Positions 18,254 through 27,045 of a stretch of DNA of 43,204 bases are shown here, piece after piece. The first letter of the stretch is position 1; each line of letters starts with the position of its first letter. Both the position numbers and the translations under genes were made by a program. Source of the DNA: Pelagibacteraceae bacterium AG-390-D18 (GTDB lineage Bacteria; Pseudomonadota; Alphaproteobacteria; Pelagibacterales; Pelagibacteraceae); the NCBI GenBank assembly GCA_003279715.1, contig QCGY01000011.1, positions 1-43,204 on the forward strand, read 5' to 3'. The notes under the pieces are model-generated. The model was given only the letters and a program-made list of their open reading frames with translations. It was not told the origin of the DNA and made no database searches.

Positions 18254-21251
18254 TTAACCTCTTATTTTCTGTATCAAAAAAAACTGGATTAGCTATTGTC
18301 ACATTAATTGTCTTATTTTCCATAGGAATGAATAATTTTTTTCCCATCATGTTTTTTCCACCCCTTACAACAGCAAGAGCAATAGATTTTTTCAAATTTG
18401 GGCTATAGTAACTAGATGTTACATGACCAAGCATATTAACAGGAGACTGATTTAATTCAGAAACTATCTGAGCACCTTCTTCTAAAACTATATTTGGATC
18501 ATCAGTTAAAAGACCTACTAATTGTTTTCTGTCTTCCTTCATAGTGTCCGATCTATAAAGTGAACGTTTACCAATAAAATCATATTTCTTTTTACTTACT
18601 ATCCAATCCATTTGAAGATCAATAGGAGTCATAGTTCCATCTGTATCTTGACCTACTATAATAAATCCCTTTTCAGCGCGTAGTAAGTGCATGGTTTCGG
18701 TCCCATATGGAGTGATATTAAACTCTTTACCAGCTTCCATACATTTTTCCCAAACTGCTTTACCATAATTTGCTTGAACGTTAATTTCATAACTATGTTC
18801 ACCAGTAAAACTAATTCTCATTATTCTACATTTGATGTTTTCAATTTGAGTATCTTTAAATGACATGTGAGGAAAATTTTCTTCAGATAAATCTAAATCA
18901 GGAATAATTTTATTTAATATTTTTTTACTGTTTGGTCCACAAATACTGGCTGTTGCATAGTGATCAGTAACAGAAGTTAGATAAACATCTAGTTCTGGCC
19001 ATTCAGTTTGTAAATAATCTTCAAGTTTGCCTAAAACATTAGCAGCACCACCAGTTGTTGTGGTCATTATATAATGGTTCTCTCCAAGTCTCGTTGTAAC
19101 ACCATCATCATAAACCATTCCATCTTCATTCAGCATTAAACCGTATCTACATTTTCCAATACCAAGTTTTGACCATGCATTTGTATAAACTCTATTTAAA
19201 AACTCTGATGCATCCGTTCCTTGAATGTCAATTTTACCCAGCGTTGAAGCATCTAAAATACCAGCGGTTTCTCTTGCTGCCATACTTTCTCTTTGAACAG
19301 CTTCATGCATTGATTCATTATTAATAGGGTAGTACCAAGCTCTTTTCCATTGACCAACATTTTCAAATTCAGCTTTATTTTCTACATGCCAATCATTCAT
19401 AGGAGTTCTTCTAAATACATCAAAATATTCCCCGACATTACGTCCAACAATAGTTCCAAAAGTTAGTGGTGTATAAGGAGGTCTAAAAGTTGTAGTTCCA
19501 AGTTCACCCATTTTAACATCAGCTGTATCAGCAATTATTCCAAGTGCATGCATATTGCCAAGTTTACCTTGATCAGTACCCATGCCTGTTGTTGTGTATC
19601 TCTTCACATGTTCAATTGATCTAAAACCTTCTCTTAGAGCTAATTTTATATCTTTTGCTGTCGCATCATTTTGGTAATCTACAAATGGTTTGGTTTTCCC
19701 CAATGGTTTATCTGATGGAAGTAACCATATATTTCTTTTCGAATTATCGTCTTCACTTTCTACAGTTACATTGTCAAAATCTGTTTTCTCAATATTCAAA
19801 AATTCTTTTAAATTAATTGATAAATTATTAATAATTTCTTTTATTTTGAAATCACCATTACAAGATCCAACACTTATTTGCTCAGATGAATATTTATTAG
19901 GTAAAAAAACTTTATTAGTTTCATCAAATGTTAATTTTCCACCTGATTGGGTAAACAAATGAACAGCTGGTGTCCAACCACCAGCAACACCTAAGCAATC
20001 ACAAACAATATCAATCTTACTACCAGTCACTGATGAACCATCGTTTGATAATTTCATAGCTGATATACTATTTAGTTTTTTATAACCCTTGGTATCTACA
20101 ATTGTATGAGACCAATGAATTGGAATACCAGCATCATTAACAGCTTTTACAATTTTTGAGCCAGAATTTTCTCTGATATCAATAACTGCCTCAACTTTAA
20201 TTCCTTTATTGTGAAGACATAAGGCACTTTCGTAAGCACTATCATTATTAGTAAAAAAAACATTTTTCTTACCTGAAACTACGCCATAAAAATCTGCGTA
20301 TTTTTTAACAGCTGATGAAAGCATGATACCGGGTCTATCATTATTGTTAAAGATAAGTGGTCTTTCCAAAGCACCTGTTGCAAGAATTACTTTTTTAGCT
20401 CTAATTTTTAAAAGTCTTTGTCTAATTTTACCTTGTTTTTCTTTTTTCTCTAAATGATCGGTTAAATTTTCTCTTGCTAATAAATAATTATATCCATGAA
20501 ATGCAGCAACACTAGTTCGTGTTTTAATTTCAAGGTTATTTAATTTTTTTAATTCTTGAATTTCTTTTTTAATCCAATCAGAAGAGCTTTGGTTTTCAAT
20601 TTTGTTAAATTCTCTATTTTGATAAATTGTTGCACCACCTAACTCATTTTTTTCATCAACAAGTAAAGTTTTTAAGTTATTTTTTGCAGCATTTTTAGCT
20701 GCTAATATTCCTGAGATACCAGCACCAACAACTAGTACATCACAATGAATATACCTGTGATCATATATATCTGGATCTTTATCTTTTGGAGATTTGCCTA
20801 ATCCTGCTGAGTGTCTAATAAAGTATTCATATTTCTCCCAGAAACTAGCCGGCCACATAAACGTTTTATAGTAAAACCCTGCTGGTAAAAAAGGTGAAAT
20901 TACATTATTTATTCCTCCAATATCAAAATTAACACTTGGCCAACAGTTTTGACTTGAAGCTTCTAATCCTTCGTAAATTTCAAGCTCTGTAGCTCTTACA
21001 TTGGGCTCTGTTCTATCAGTATTATCATTGACTTGAACTATTGCGTTTGGTTCTTCCGAACCTGCCGTCATAATTCCTCTTGGTCTATGGTATTTAAAAC
21101 TTCGTCCAACCAAATGAACATTATTAGCTAGTAGGGCAGATGCTAAAGTATCACCTTTGAAACCGTAATATTCTTTTCCATTAAATTTGAAAGAAACTCT
21201 AATAGTTTCATCAATAAACTCACTAGACTTTACTCTTAAGTTTTCAGCCAT
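18246..21251 (-). CDS. soxA: Sarcosine oxidase subunit alpha
   Basis: Large subunit of heterotetrameric sarcosine oxidase, about 1000 residues. The N-terminal part carries GDTLASALLANN and GRSFKYHRPRG (ferredoxin-like fold, no iron-sulfur cysteines). A Rossmann domain with VLVVGAGISGILAAKNAA binds NAD+. The C-terminal third is a GcvT-like domain that holds tetrahydrofolate, with GKCRYGLMLNEDG and FTGEHSYEINV. The enzyme demethylates sarcosine to glycine and passes the C1 unit to THF. The frame can start at a GTG at 21275, overlapping soxD by 23 bases. I prefer the ATG at 21251 (MAENLRVKS), which sits one base after the soxD stop. Confidence 0.96.
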   Translation of the reverse strand: MAENLRVKSSEFIDETIRVSFKFNGKEYYGFKGDTLASALLANNVHLVGRSFKYHRPRGIMTAGSEEPNAIVQVNDNTDRTEPNVRATELEIYEGLEASSQNCWPSVNFDIGGINNVISPFLPAGFYYKTFMWPASFWEKYEYFIRHSAGLGKSPKDKDPDIYDHRYIHCDVLVVGAGISGILAAKNAAKNNLKTLLVDEKNELGGATIYQNREFNKIENQSSSDWIKKEIQELKKLNNLEIKTRTSVAAFHGYNYLLARENLTDHLEKKEKQGKIRQRLLKIRAKKVILATGALERPLIFNNNDRPGIMLSSAVKKYADFYGVVSGKKNVFFTNNDSAYESALCLHNKGIKVEAVIDIRENSGSKIVKAVNDAGIPIHWSHTIVDTKGYKKLNSISAMKLSNDGSSVTGSKIDIVCDCLGVAGGWTPAVHLFTQSGGKLTFDETNKVFLPNKYSSEQISVGSCNGDFKIKEIINNLSINLKEFLNIEKTDFDNVTVESEDDNSKRNIWLLPSDKPLGKTKPFVDYQNDATAKDIKLALREGFRSIEHVKRYTTTGMGTDQGKLGNMHALGIIADTADVKMGELGTTTFRPPYTPLTFGTIVGRNVGEYFDVFRRTPMNDWHVENKAEFENVGQWKRAWYYPINNESMHEAVQRESMAARETAGILDASTLGKIDIQGTDASEFLNRVYTNAWSKLGIGKCRYGLMLNEDGMVYDDGVTTRLGENHYIMTTTTGGAANVLGKLEDYLQTEWPELDVYLTSVTDHYATASICGPNSKKILNKIIPDLDLSEENFPHMSFKDTQIENIKCRIMRISFTGEHSYEINVQANYGKAVWEKCMEAGKEFNITPYGTETMHLLRAEKGFIIVGQDTDGTMTPIDLQMDWIVSKKKYDFIGKRSLYRSDTMKEDRKQLVGLLTDDPNIVLEEGAQIVSELNQSPVNMLGHVTSSYYSPNLKKSIALAVVRGGKNMMGKKLFIPMENKTINVTIANPVFFDTENKRLNA

Positions 21252-21252
21252 T

Positions 21253-21528
21253 TTATTCTGAAGGGGGTTTTTCACCCATTTTGTAAATTAATTTAATTTG
21301 ATCATTAGATGTATCTCTCACCATATTAAACCATTTTCGACAACCATGAGCATGGTTCCATCTTTCAAATTGAACACCTTTTATATTTTTTCTCATAAAA
21401 AGATACTCTGCCCATTCATCATCACTCAATTCTGTGGGCTGTTTTGGTCTTTCTATATGTGCTTCACCACCAGCTTTAAACTCGTGTTGGTCTCGTTCTC
21501 CACAATAAGGACAATTAATTAAAAACAT
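21253..21528 (-). CDS. soxD: Sarcosine oxidase subunit delta
   Basis: Small zinc-binding subunit of heterotetrameric sarcosine oxidase, 91 residues. The zinc ligands are visible: Cys6 and Cys9 in NCPYCGERD, and the His/Cys pair in HAHGCRKWF. The conserved EFKAGGEAHIERP and WAEYLFMRKN segments confirm the family. Its start overlaps the soxB stop by one base, and soxA follows one base after its stop if the ATG at 21251 is used. Order soxB-soxD-soxA-soxG matches the classical operon. Confidence 0.96.
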   Translation of the reverse strand: MFLINCPYCGERDQHEFKAGGEAHIERPKQPTELSDDEWAEYLFMRKNIKGVQFERWNHAHGCRKWFNMVRDTSNDQIKLIYKMGEKPPSE

Positions 21529-22781
21529 TAGTGTGCAACTGCTGCAGCACCATGCTCGTCTACAAGGTCACCACTTACAAATCTATTTAAATTAAATGCA
21601 GCATTAAGTTTATGTGGTTCATCATTCGCTATTGTGTGTGCAAACAGATCACCAGAACCAGGAGTAGCTTTAAATCCGCCTGTGCCCCAACCACAATTAA
21701 AATACAATCCTTTAACTGTTGTTTTGCTTAAAATAGGACTAGCATCAGGACAAATATCAACTATTCCTCCCCATTGCCTCAACATTCTCATTCGACTAAA
21801 AATTGGATAAAGCTCTAATATAGCATTTAATGTTCCTTCAACAATTTGATGACTACCTTTTTGAGAATAAGAAACATAATCATCTGTTCCAGCGCCAATA
21901 ACTAATTCTCCTTTATCAGATTGACTTACGTAAGCGTGTACGGCGTTTGACATAACAACTGTATCTATAATTGGCTTTACAGGTTCTGAAACTAAAGCTT
22001 GCAATGGTTTACTTTCCAAAGGAAGTCTCAGACCAGCCATGTTTGCAATTACACTTGAATGCCCAGCAGCAACAACGCCAACTTTTTTTGTTTTAATGAA
22101 ACCTTTCGTAGTTTCTAAACCTTCAACAGTATCACCGTTTCTTTTAATTCCTTGTACCTCACAATTTTGAATAATATCAACACCCATTTCATCAGCACCT
22201 CTAGCGTAACCCCAAGCAACAGCATCATGTCTTGCCGTACCAGCTCTTCTTTGTAAAGTTCCACCTAATACTGGATATCTAATATCCTGTGAGGTGTTTA
22301 TAATTGGGCAAAACTTTTTAACTTCCTCAGTGTTAAGGTATACCGCATCAATGCCATTCAATCTGTTGGCATGAGTTCTTCTCTTTAAATCTCTTACATC
22401 TTGTAAATTGTGTGCAAGATTCATCACGCCTCTTTGACTAAACATAACATTATAATTTAATTCTTGAGATAAACCCTCCCATATTTTTAAAGCGTGATCA
22501 TATAGGCCTGCACTTGCATCCCATAAGTAATTAGATCTTATAATTGTAGTGTTTCTTCCTGTGTTTCCTCCTCCAATCCAGCCTTTTTCAACAACAGCAA
22601 TATTTTTTAAATTATGTTTTTTTGCTAAATAGTAAGCAGTCGCAAGACCATGACCACCTCCACCAACAATTACTGCATCATATTGTTTCTTGGGTTGTGG
22701 GTCTTTCCAAGCTTTTTGCCAATTCTCATGATAGCTAAAAGCATTTTTTATAAGAGAAAATATTGAGTATTTGTTTTTCAT
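21528..22781 (-). CDS. soxB: Sarcosine oxidase subunit beta
   Basis: Flavin subunit that oxidises sarcosine. The FAD-binding dinucleotide fold is [20 protein letters not shown] at about residues 36-55. [11 protein letters not shown] near 181-191 holds the histidine (about residue 185) that in characterised enzymes carries covalent FMN. Other conserved parts are [13 protein letters not shown] and the C-terminal [14 protein letters not shown]. Length 417 is normal. First gene of the soxBDAG operon; 66 bases separate it from the divergent tRNA-Ser gene, and that gap contains a 16-base perfect palindrome. Confidence 0.97.
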   Translation of the reverse strand: MKNKYSIFSLIKNAFSYHENWQKAWKDPQPKKQYDAVIVGGGGHGLATAYYLAKKHNLKNIAVVEKGWIGGGNTGRNTTIIRSNYLWDASAGLYDHALKIWEGLSQELNYNVMFSQRGVMNLAHNLQDVRDLKRRTHANRLNGIDAVYLNTEEVKKFCPIINTSQDIRYPVLGGTLQRRAGTARHDAVAWGYARGADEMGVDIIQNCEVQGIKRNGDTVEGLETTKGFIKTKKVGVVAAGHSSVIANMAGLRLPLESKPLQALVSEPVKPIIDTVVMSNAVHAYVSQSDKGELVIGAGTDDYVSYSQKGSHQIVEGTLNAILELYPIFSRMRMLRQWGGIVDICPDASPILSKTTVKGLYFNCGWGTGGFKATPGSGDLFAHTIANDEPHKLNAAFNLNRFVSGDLVDEHGAAAVAH

Positions 22782-22806
22782 TATTAGCCAATAATTACTT
22801 TATAAA

Positions 22807-22822
22807 TATTGAATATTCAATA
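22807..22822. promoter_or_regulatory. Perfect 16-bp palindrome between soxB and tRNA-Ser
   Basis: TATTGAATATTCAATA is its own reverse complement. It lies in the 66-base gap between the divergent soxB and tRNA-Ser genes. TTGAAT, a fair -35 element, occurs in it on both strands, so it may simply supply the -35 of two divergent promoters. It could instead be an operator for a dimeric regulator of the sox genes. The sequence alone does not decide. Confidence 0.4.
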
Positions 22823-22836
22823 CAATCGGATATATC
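22809..22836 (+). promoter_or_regulatory. Candidate sigma-70 promoter for tRNA-Ser
   Basis: TTGAAT (22809-22814), a 16-base spacer and TATATC (22831-22836) form a reasonable -35/-10 pair. Transcription would begin about 22843, a few bases upstream of the mature tRNA end at 22848, as is common for tRNA genes. Confidence 0.45.
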
Positions 22837-22847
22837 AATGTCGCAGT

Positions 22848-22939
22848 GGAAGAGTGGGTGAGAGGCTGAAACCAGTCGTTTGCTAAATGACCGTGCGAGG
22901 AAACTTGTACCGAGGGTTCGAATCCCTCCTCTTCCGCCA
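22848..22939 (+). tRNA. tRNA-Ser(GCU), reads AGC/AGU
   Basis: A complete class II tRNA of 92 bases. The acceptor stem GGAAGAG pairs with CTCTTCC, followed by discriminator G and an encoded CCA. The D arm is GGT/ACC around GAGAGGCTGAA. The anticodon stem GTCGT/ATGAC (one G-T pair) closes the loop TTGCTAA, with anticodon GCT. A long variable arm follows, then the T arm GAGGG-TTCGAAT-CCCTC. The long variable arm and anticodon identify serine. The gene ends at the base before the convergent transglycosylase stop codon. Confidence 0.97.
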
Positions 22940-25153
22940 TTAAAATAATGGATGATCCTTAAAAAAGTCTTTCATAGGTATTGGTTTTTTTTCGAGTATA
23001 TATCTATATACATTATAGTTCTCTAGAACACGTTGAACATAATTTCTAGTTTCTCTAAACTTAATTAGTTCAACCCAATCAACATAATTAATTTGTTTTT
23101 TTTGAGGATTTTTATTAATTTTTTTCCAATATTTAACTCTATTTGGGCCAGCATTATAAGCAGCAGTAGCGAAAGGGTATGCTCCATCATATTGGTGTAT
23201 TAACCCAGCAATGTAATGAGATCCTAAATTAATGTTGTATTCTGGATCAGTTGTTAATCTTGATTTTGAATAAGGTAATTTAGCTTGTTTAGAAACTAAT
23301 TTTGCTGTGTAAGGCATTAGTTGCATTAAACCTTTTGCACCTGCATGACTATTAGCACTTAAATCAAATTCACTTTCTTGTCGGATAATAGAAAGGATAA
23401 AAGCACTTTCTGGAATTTTTCTATTATTTATAGTTTTAGGCGTACTAATTATTGGATAATTAAATTTGTTATGAAATCTTTTTTGATAAGACGCTATTTT
23501 AGAAACCTGTATTGCAAAATCATATCTTTCAATATTTGTAGCAAGTTCAGCAGCTAAAACTTCACTACCTTTGATTATATTGTCATTTGCTAGATGTCTT
23601 AAAATAAACTTAGTATACTTATCTTTTTTTAATTCATCCAAAAGGTAAACAATTTTTACTAGTTCTTTATTAAAAAATATATAACGATATTTATTGTCAA
23701 CTTCCATATCTTTATTAAGTTCAAATTTTCCATTCGGATTTAATCTTAAAAAAGCTAATTGACCATAGTAGGTAGTTAAATATTTTGATGCTTCTTGATA
23801 CCATTTATTTGATTGTTCGCTGTCACCTAACTTTTCATAAGATCTAGCAAGCCAATAGGCACCTCTAGATGTACTAATAGGATAGCTTACGTTGTTATAA
23901 AAATTTTGAAAATGATCTTTTGCAGTTAAAGGGTCATTTAAAAAACTTAAAGAAATCCACCCACTCATCCATTCAGCTGATGCGTAGTTTGACCCTTCAG
24001 TCATTCCATGATTGCTTGATATTTTATAAGCAGTCTCATATTTTTTTTTATAAATAAGTGCTCTAGAAATTATTTCACGTTCTTTCCACCATTTATCAGG
24101 CATTACTAAATAATTTTTATCATTTCTAATTTTTAGTAAAATTTCTGCCGATGAATCTACGCGACCTTTTTTTCTTCTCCACTTTAAACGGTCATAATTT
24201 AATCCAGCATCATCTTTAAATTTTTGTGGAACATTTTTGATTGCTTGATCTACACCGTACCCTTTGCTGAGTAATATTAGTCTTGCTGTATATAAAAGCT
24301 CATAATCTTTAGGTAAATATCTAGTTAGTCTTTTAAGATCCCAATATTTAGCATTCCAAGCTAAATAATCAGCTCTTTTAATATAATCTTCAGTATTAAG
24401 ATACTTTTTAAATTTTTTTCTAAAAAATTTTAATTCATTCTTTGACAGTTTAGCAGTAATCCATCCTTTTTTTACTAAATTTGTTCCTTTTGCTTTATCA
24501 CCAATTAAAATATAGCTTTCTCCAAGTATCATTTTCCCATACCCACTTAATGGATCACTTTGATTAAACCAGTTGATTATTTTTTTTGGTGATACTTGAG
24601 ATGTAGATAGTTTATGTTCAGCAAGAAATCTCAGTTTATCAATACGAGGATATTGACTATTACGATCTATAAAATATTTGTAATCATAAAAAGAGGCCTG
24701 ATTTCCAGGGGTTGATAAGTGTCGCCATTGAATAAAATTATATATTGACTTATCTTTAGCTTTTTTGGCTATTTTTAATGAAGATGACCACCTACTTTTT
24801 TGCATCTCTGAAATTGCTTTTCTTGCTATATTAAAATCTTTCTTACTGTAGTATTTTGATATTTTGACACTTCTTGACACAGTTAAACCAACTATAGAAG
24901 GTTTTTTTTTAGGAATTATAAATGATAATTTTTTATCTTTTTTAACATTTTTAATTTCTACAATTTTCTTACTTTCATTTTTTTTTGGCTTCTTTAAAGG
25001 TTTTAAAATGTTTTTTGATATTTTGTCCTTGATTTCATTATCAGAAAGAGATGGCTTTTTAAGAGGAACTATTAAACCAGTTTCAGCTGTAACATAATTA
25101 AAATTTACCGAGATTGATATTAACAAGCTAAGAAATAATAATTTTTTAAGCAT
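22940..25153 (-). CDS. slt: Soluble lytic murein transglycosylase
   Basis: Periplasmic enzyme that cleaves the glycan chain of peptidoglycan to give 1,6-anhydro-muropeptides. A signal peptide is present at residues 1-22 (KKLLFLSLLISISVNF...). A long alpha-helical superhelix (about 120-560) precedes the C-terminal SLT domain, where the catalytic glutamate is Glu593 in IIRQESEFD, followed by AGAKGLMQLMPYTA and AAYNAGPNRV, the goose-lysozyme-like motifs. At 737 residues it is somewhat longer than E. coli Slt70, with a Lys/Pro-rich linker after the signal. It stands alone on its strand, divergent from dapA. Confidence 0.93.
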   Translation of the reverse strand: MLKKLLFLSLLISISVNFNYVTAETGLIVPLKKPSLSDNEIKDKISKNILKPLKKPKKNESKKIVEIKNVKKDKKLSFIIPKKKPSIVGLTVSRSVKISKYYSKKDFNIARKAISEMQKSRWSSSLKIAKKAKDKSIYNFIQWRHLSTPGNQASFYDYKYFIDRNSQYPRIDKLRFLAEHKLSTSQVSPKKIINWFNQSDPLSGYGKMILGESYILIGDKAKGTNLVKKGWITAKLSKNELKFFRKKFKKYLNTEDYIKRADYLAWNAKYWDLKRLTRYLPKDYELLYTARLILLSKGYGVDQAIKNVPQKFKDDAGLNYDRLKWRRKKGRVDSSAEILLKIRNDKNYLVMPDKWWKEREIISRALIYKKKYETAYKISSNHGMTEGSNYASAEWMSGWISLSFLNDPLTAKDHFQNFYNNVSYPISTSRGAYWLARSYEKLGDSEQSNKWYQEASKYLTTYYGQLAFLRLNPNGKFELNKDMEVDNKYRYIFFNKELVKIVYLLDELKKDKYTKFILRHLANDNIIKGSEVLAAELATNIERYDFAIQVSKIASYQKRFHNKFNYPIISTPKTINNRKIPESAFILSIIRQESEFDLSANSHAGAKGLMQLMPYTAKLVSKQAKLPYSKSRLTTDPEYNINLGSHYIAGLIHQYDGAYPFATAAYNAGPNRVKYWKKINKNPQKKQINYVDWVELIKFRETRNYVQRVLENYNVYRYILEKKPIPMKDFFKDHPLF

Positions 25154-25182
25154 AATGTTTTAGTATATGAATCTATAAACTA

Positions 25183-25191
25183 TGTTATAAG
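25183..25191 (+). promoter_or_regulatory. Candidate extended -10 element of dapA
   Basis: TGTTATAAG matches an extended -10 (TGnTATAAT) with one mismatch, and only five bases separate it from the dapA ATG at 25197. The usual spacing would start the transcript at the ATG itself, implying a leaderless mRNA. The same nine bases ATGTTATAA recur just before spoT. Confidence 0.35.
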
Positions 25192-25196
25192 TATTT

Positions 25197-26078
25197 ATGT
25201 TCAAAGGATCAAATGTTGCTTTAATTACACCATTTAAAAATAATGGTCTTGATGAGGAAGCATATATAAAATTAATTCATTTTCATATGGATAATGGTAC
25301 TAGCGGCCTAGTACCTGCTGGTACCACTGGTGAGTCTCCAACACTTAGTCATGAAGAACACCAAAGAGTTATTGATTTATGCATAAAAGAAAGTAATGGA
25401 AAAATACCTGTCATTGCTGGAACTGGGTCTAATTCAACAGAAGAAGCTATTTCTTTAACCTCACATGCCGAAAAAGTTGGCGCAAATGGAGCATTAATTG
25501 TTACACCTTATTATAATAAACCAACTCAAGAAGGTTTGTATCAGCACTATAAAGCAATCAATGATAAATGTGGAATTCCAATTCTAATTTATAATATACC
25601 GGGTAGGTCAGTTATTGATATGTCTGTTGAAACAATGGCAAGACTTTTTGAATTAAAAAATATAGTTGGTGTAAAAGATGCTACGGGTGATCTTGATAGA
25701 GTTGATCAACAGCTATCTAAAATGGGAAAAGAATTTATTCAATTAACTGGTAACGATGATAATGCTTTTGAATTCAATAAAAGAGGAGGCGTTGGAACTA
25801 TTAGTGTAACTGCAAATATTGCTCCTAAATTATGTTCTGATTTTCAAAAACTTTCTGTATCTAATGATCAAAATGATATTAATGAAGCTGATAAATTAGA
25901 CAAGATATTACAACCAGTTCATAGTGCAATGTTCATTGAGAGCAATCCAAGTCCAGTCAAGTATGCTGCTAAGTTGATGAACTTATGTGATGATGCTGTA
26001 AGATTACCATTGGTTAAAACATCTGAAAACGCAAAGCCCATAATTAAAAAAGCTTTAGAGATAGCAAAATTGATTTAA
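25197..26078 (+). CDS. dapA: 4-hydroxy-tetrahydrodipicolinate synthase
   Basis: Condenses pyruvate with aspartate semialdehyde in the lysine/diaminopimelate pathway. The family pattern is complete over 293 residues: [13 protein letters not shown], the GTTGE motif at 42-46, Tyr132 in LIYNIPGRS, and the Schiff-base Lys160 in GVKDATGD. The N-acetylneuraminate lyase relatives have a similar fold, but the motif details and context favour DapA. It heads the long plus-strand run through recO; the stop overlaps the smpB start by one base (TAATG). Confidence 0.96.
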   Translation: MFKGSNVALITPFKNNGLDEEAYIKLIHFHMDNGTSGLVPAGTTGESPTLSHEEHQRVIDLCIKESNGKIPVIAGTGSNSTEEAISLTSHAEKVGANGALIVTPYYNKPTQEGLYQHYKAINDKCGIPILIYNIPGRSVIDMSVETMARLFELKNIVGVKDATGDLDRVDQQLSKMGKEFIQLTGNDDNAFEFNKRGGVGTISVTANIAPKLCSDFQKLSVSNDQNDINEADKLDKILQPVHSAMFIESNPSPVKYAAKLMNLCDDAVRLPLVKTSENAKPIIKKALEIAKLI

Positions 26079-26548
26079 TGAATAAAAAAACCAGTCCTGG
26101 TTTAAAAATTATTTGTTTAAACAGAAAGGCCAGCTTTAATTATTTTTTTGAAGATCTTTTAGAGGCTGGAATAGTTCTTAAAGGATCTGAAATAAAATCA
26201 ATTAGAGATGGCAAGATTAATATTGCAGATTCTTATGCAGTTGAAAAAAATGGTGAATTAATTTTAATTAACTCTCACATATCAGCTTATAAGCAGGCAA
26301 GCTACTCTAATCATAATCCAACAGACGAAAGAAAACTTTTACTAAATAAAAAAGAAATTAATAAATTAATAGGCAAAATGCAAAGGGATGGATTTACAAT
26401 TGTTCCAACCAAAATGTATTTTAAAAAAGGAAAAGCTAAAGTTGAATTAGCTGTTGCAAAAGGAAAAAAACAATTTGATAAAAGAGCCTCAAAAAAAAAT
26501 AGAGACTGGAACCGTGAAAAAGCAAGATTTATCAGAAAATCAAGCTAA
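26078..26548 (+). CDS. smpB: SsrA-binding protein SmpB
   Basis: Binds tmRNA and brings it to stalled ribosomes for trans-translation. The 156-residue protein has the beta-barrel signature [19 protein letters not shown] near residue 30 and [20 protein letters not shown] near 74. The basic C-terminal tail, [20 protein letters not shown], is the part that enters the decoding site. It is coupled to dapA upstream and overlaps folK by 35 bases when folK starts at its GTG. The tmRNA gene itself is not in the window. Confidence 0.96.
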   Translation: MNKKTSPGLKIICLNRKASFNYFFEDLLEAGIVLKGSEIKSIRDGKINIADSYAVEKNGELILINSHISAYKQASYSNHNPTDERKLLLNKKEINKLIGKMQRDGFTIVPTKMYFKKGKAKVELAVAKGKKQFDKRASKKNRDWNREKARFIRKSS

Positions 26549-27026
26549 AAATATTTTCTTAGGAATTGGCTCTAATTTAGGAAATAGAGTTACAAATATT
26601 GAAAAAGCAAAATCACTTTTATTGGAAAATGGTATAAATTTTATTTCTATATCAAGTTATTACGAAACTCCTTCATGGCCAGATCCAAAAAAACCAAAGT
26701 TTATAAATATTGTTTTAAAAGCTTCATGTAAGCGTAAACCTCAAGAAATGATTAGTTTATGCAAAATTATAGAAGCTAAATTAGGTAGAAGAAAATCTCC
26801 TAAAAATTCACCAAGAATTTGCGATATAGATATCATTGACTTTGAAGGGTTGGTTTTAAAAGATAAATTATACCTTCCACATGAAAGAATGCATGAAAGA
26901 AATTTTGTTTTATTCCCTTTATTTGAGATCGAAAAAGAGTGGGTTCACCCAATTAAAAAAGTTAACATAAAAAAGTTAATTTTTTCCCTATCAAATAAAG
27001 ATATTAGATCTATTAAACAAATTTGA
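26514..27026 (+). CDS. folK: 2-amino-4-hydroxy-6-hydroxymethyldihydropteridine pyrophosphokinase
   Basis: Transfers pyrophosphate from ATP to hydroxymethyl-dihydropterin in folate synthesis. The family motifs are [11 protein letters not shown] near the start, [12 protein letters not shown], and [12 protein letters not shown] with the metal-binding DxD, followed by [19 protein letters not shown]. The open frame extends upstream to an ATG at 26454, deep in smpB. The GTG at 26514 is more plausible, putting 13 codons before the conserved NIFLGIGSN and giving about 170 residues. The overlap with smpB is then 35 bases. Confidence 0.92.
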   Translation: MKKQDLSENQAKNIFLGIGSNLGNRVTNIEKAKSLLLENGINFISISSYYETPSWPDPKKPKFINIVLKASCKRKPQEMISLCKIIEAKLGRRKSPKNSPRICDIDIIDFEGLVLKDKLYLPHERMHERNFVLFPLFEIEKEWVHPIKKVNIKKLIFSLSNKDIRSIKQI

Positions 27027-27031
27027 ATTAA

Positions 27032-27040
27032 TGTTATAAT
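27032..27040 (+). promoter_or_regulatory. Candidate extended -10 element of spoT/rsh
   Basis: TGTTATAAT is a perfect extended -10. It lies in the 19-base gap after folK, five bases before the ATG at 27046. An mRNA started here would have no leader. It could give Rsh a promoter separate from dapA-smpB-folK. Confidence 0.4.
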
Positions 27041-27045
27041 AAATA

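Noticed and set aside
22782..22847. Glycine riboswitch upstream of soxB
   Set aside because: Glycine riboswitches are known in SAR11, but the gap is only 66 bases with none of the conserved GGA-rich cores, and most of it is promoter-like AT sequence.
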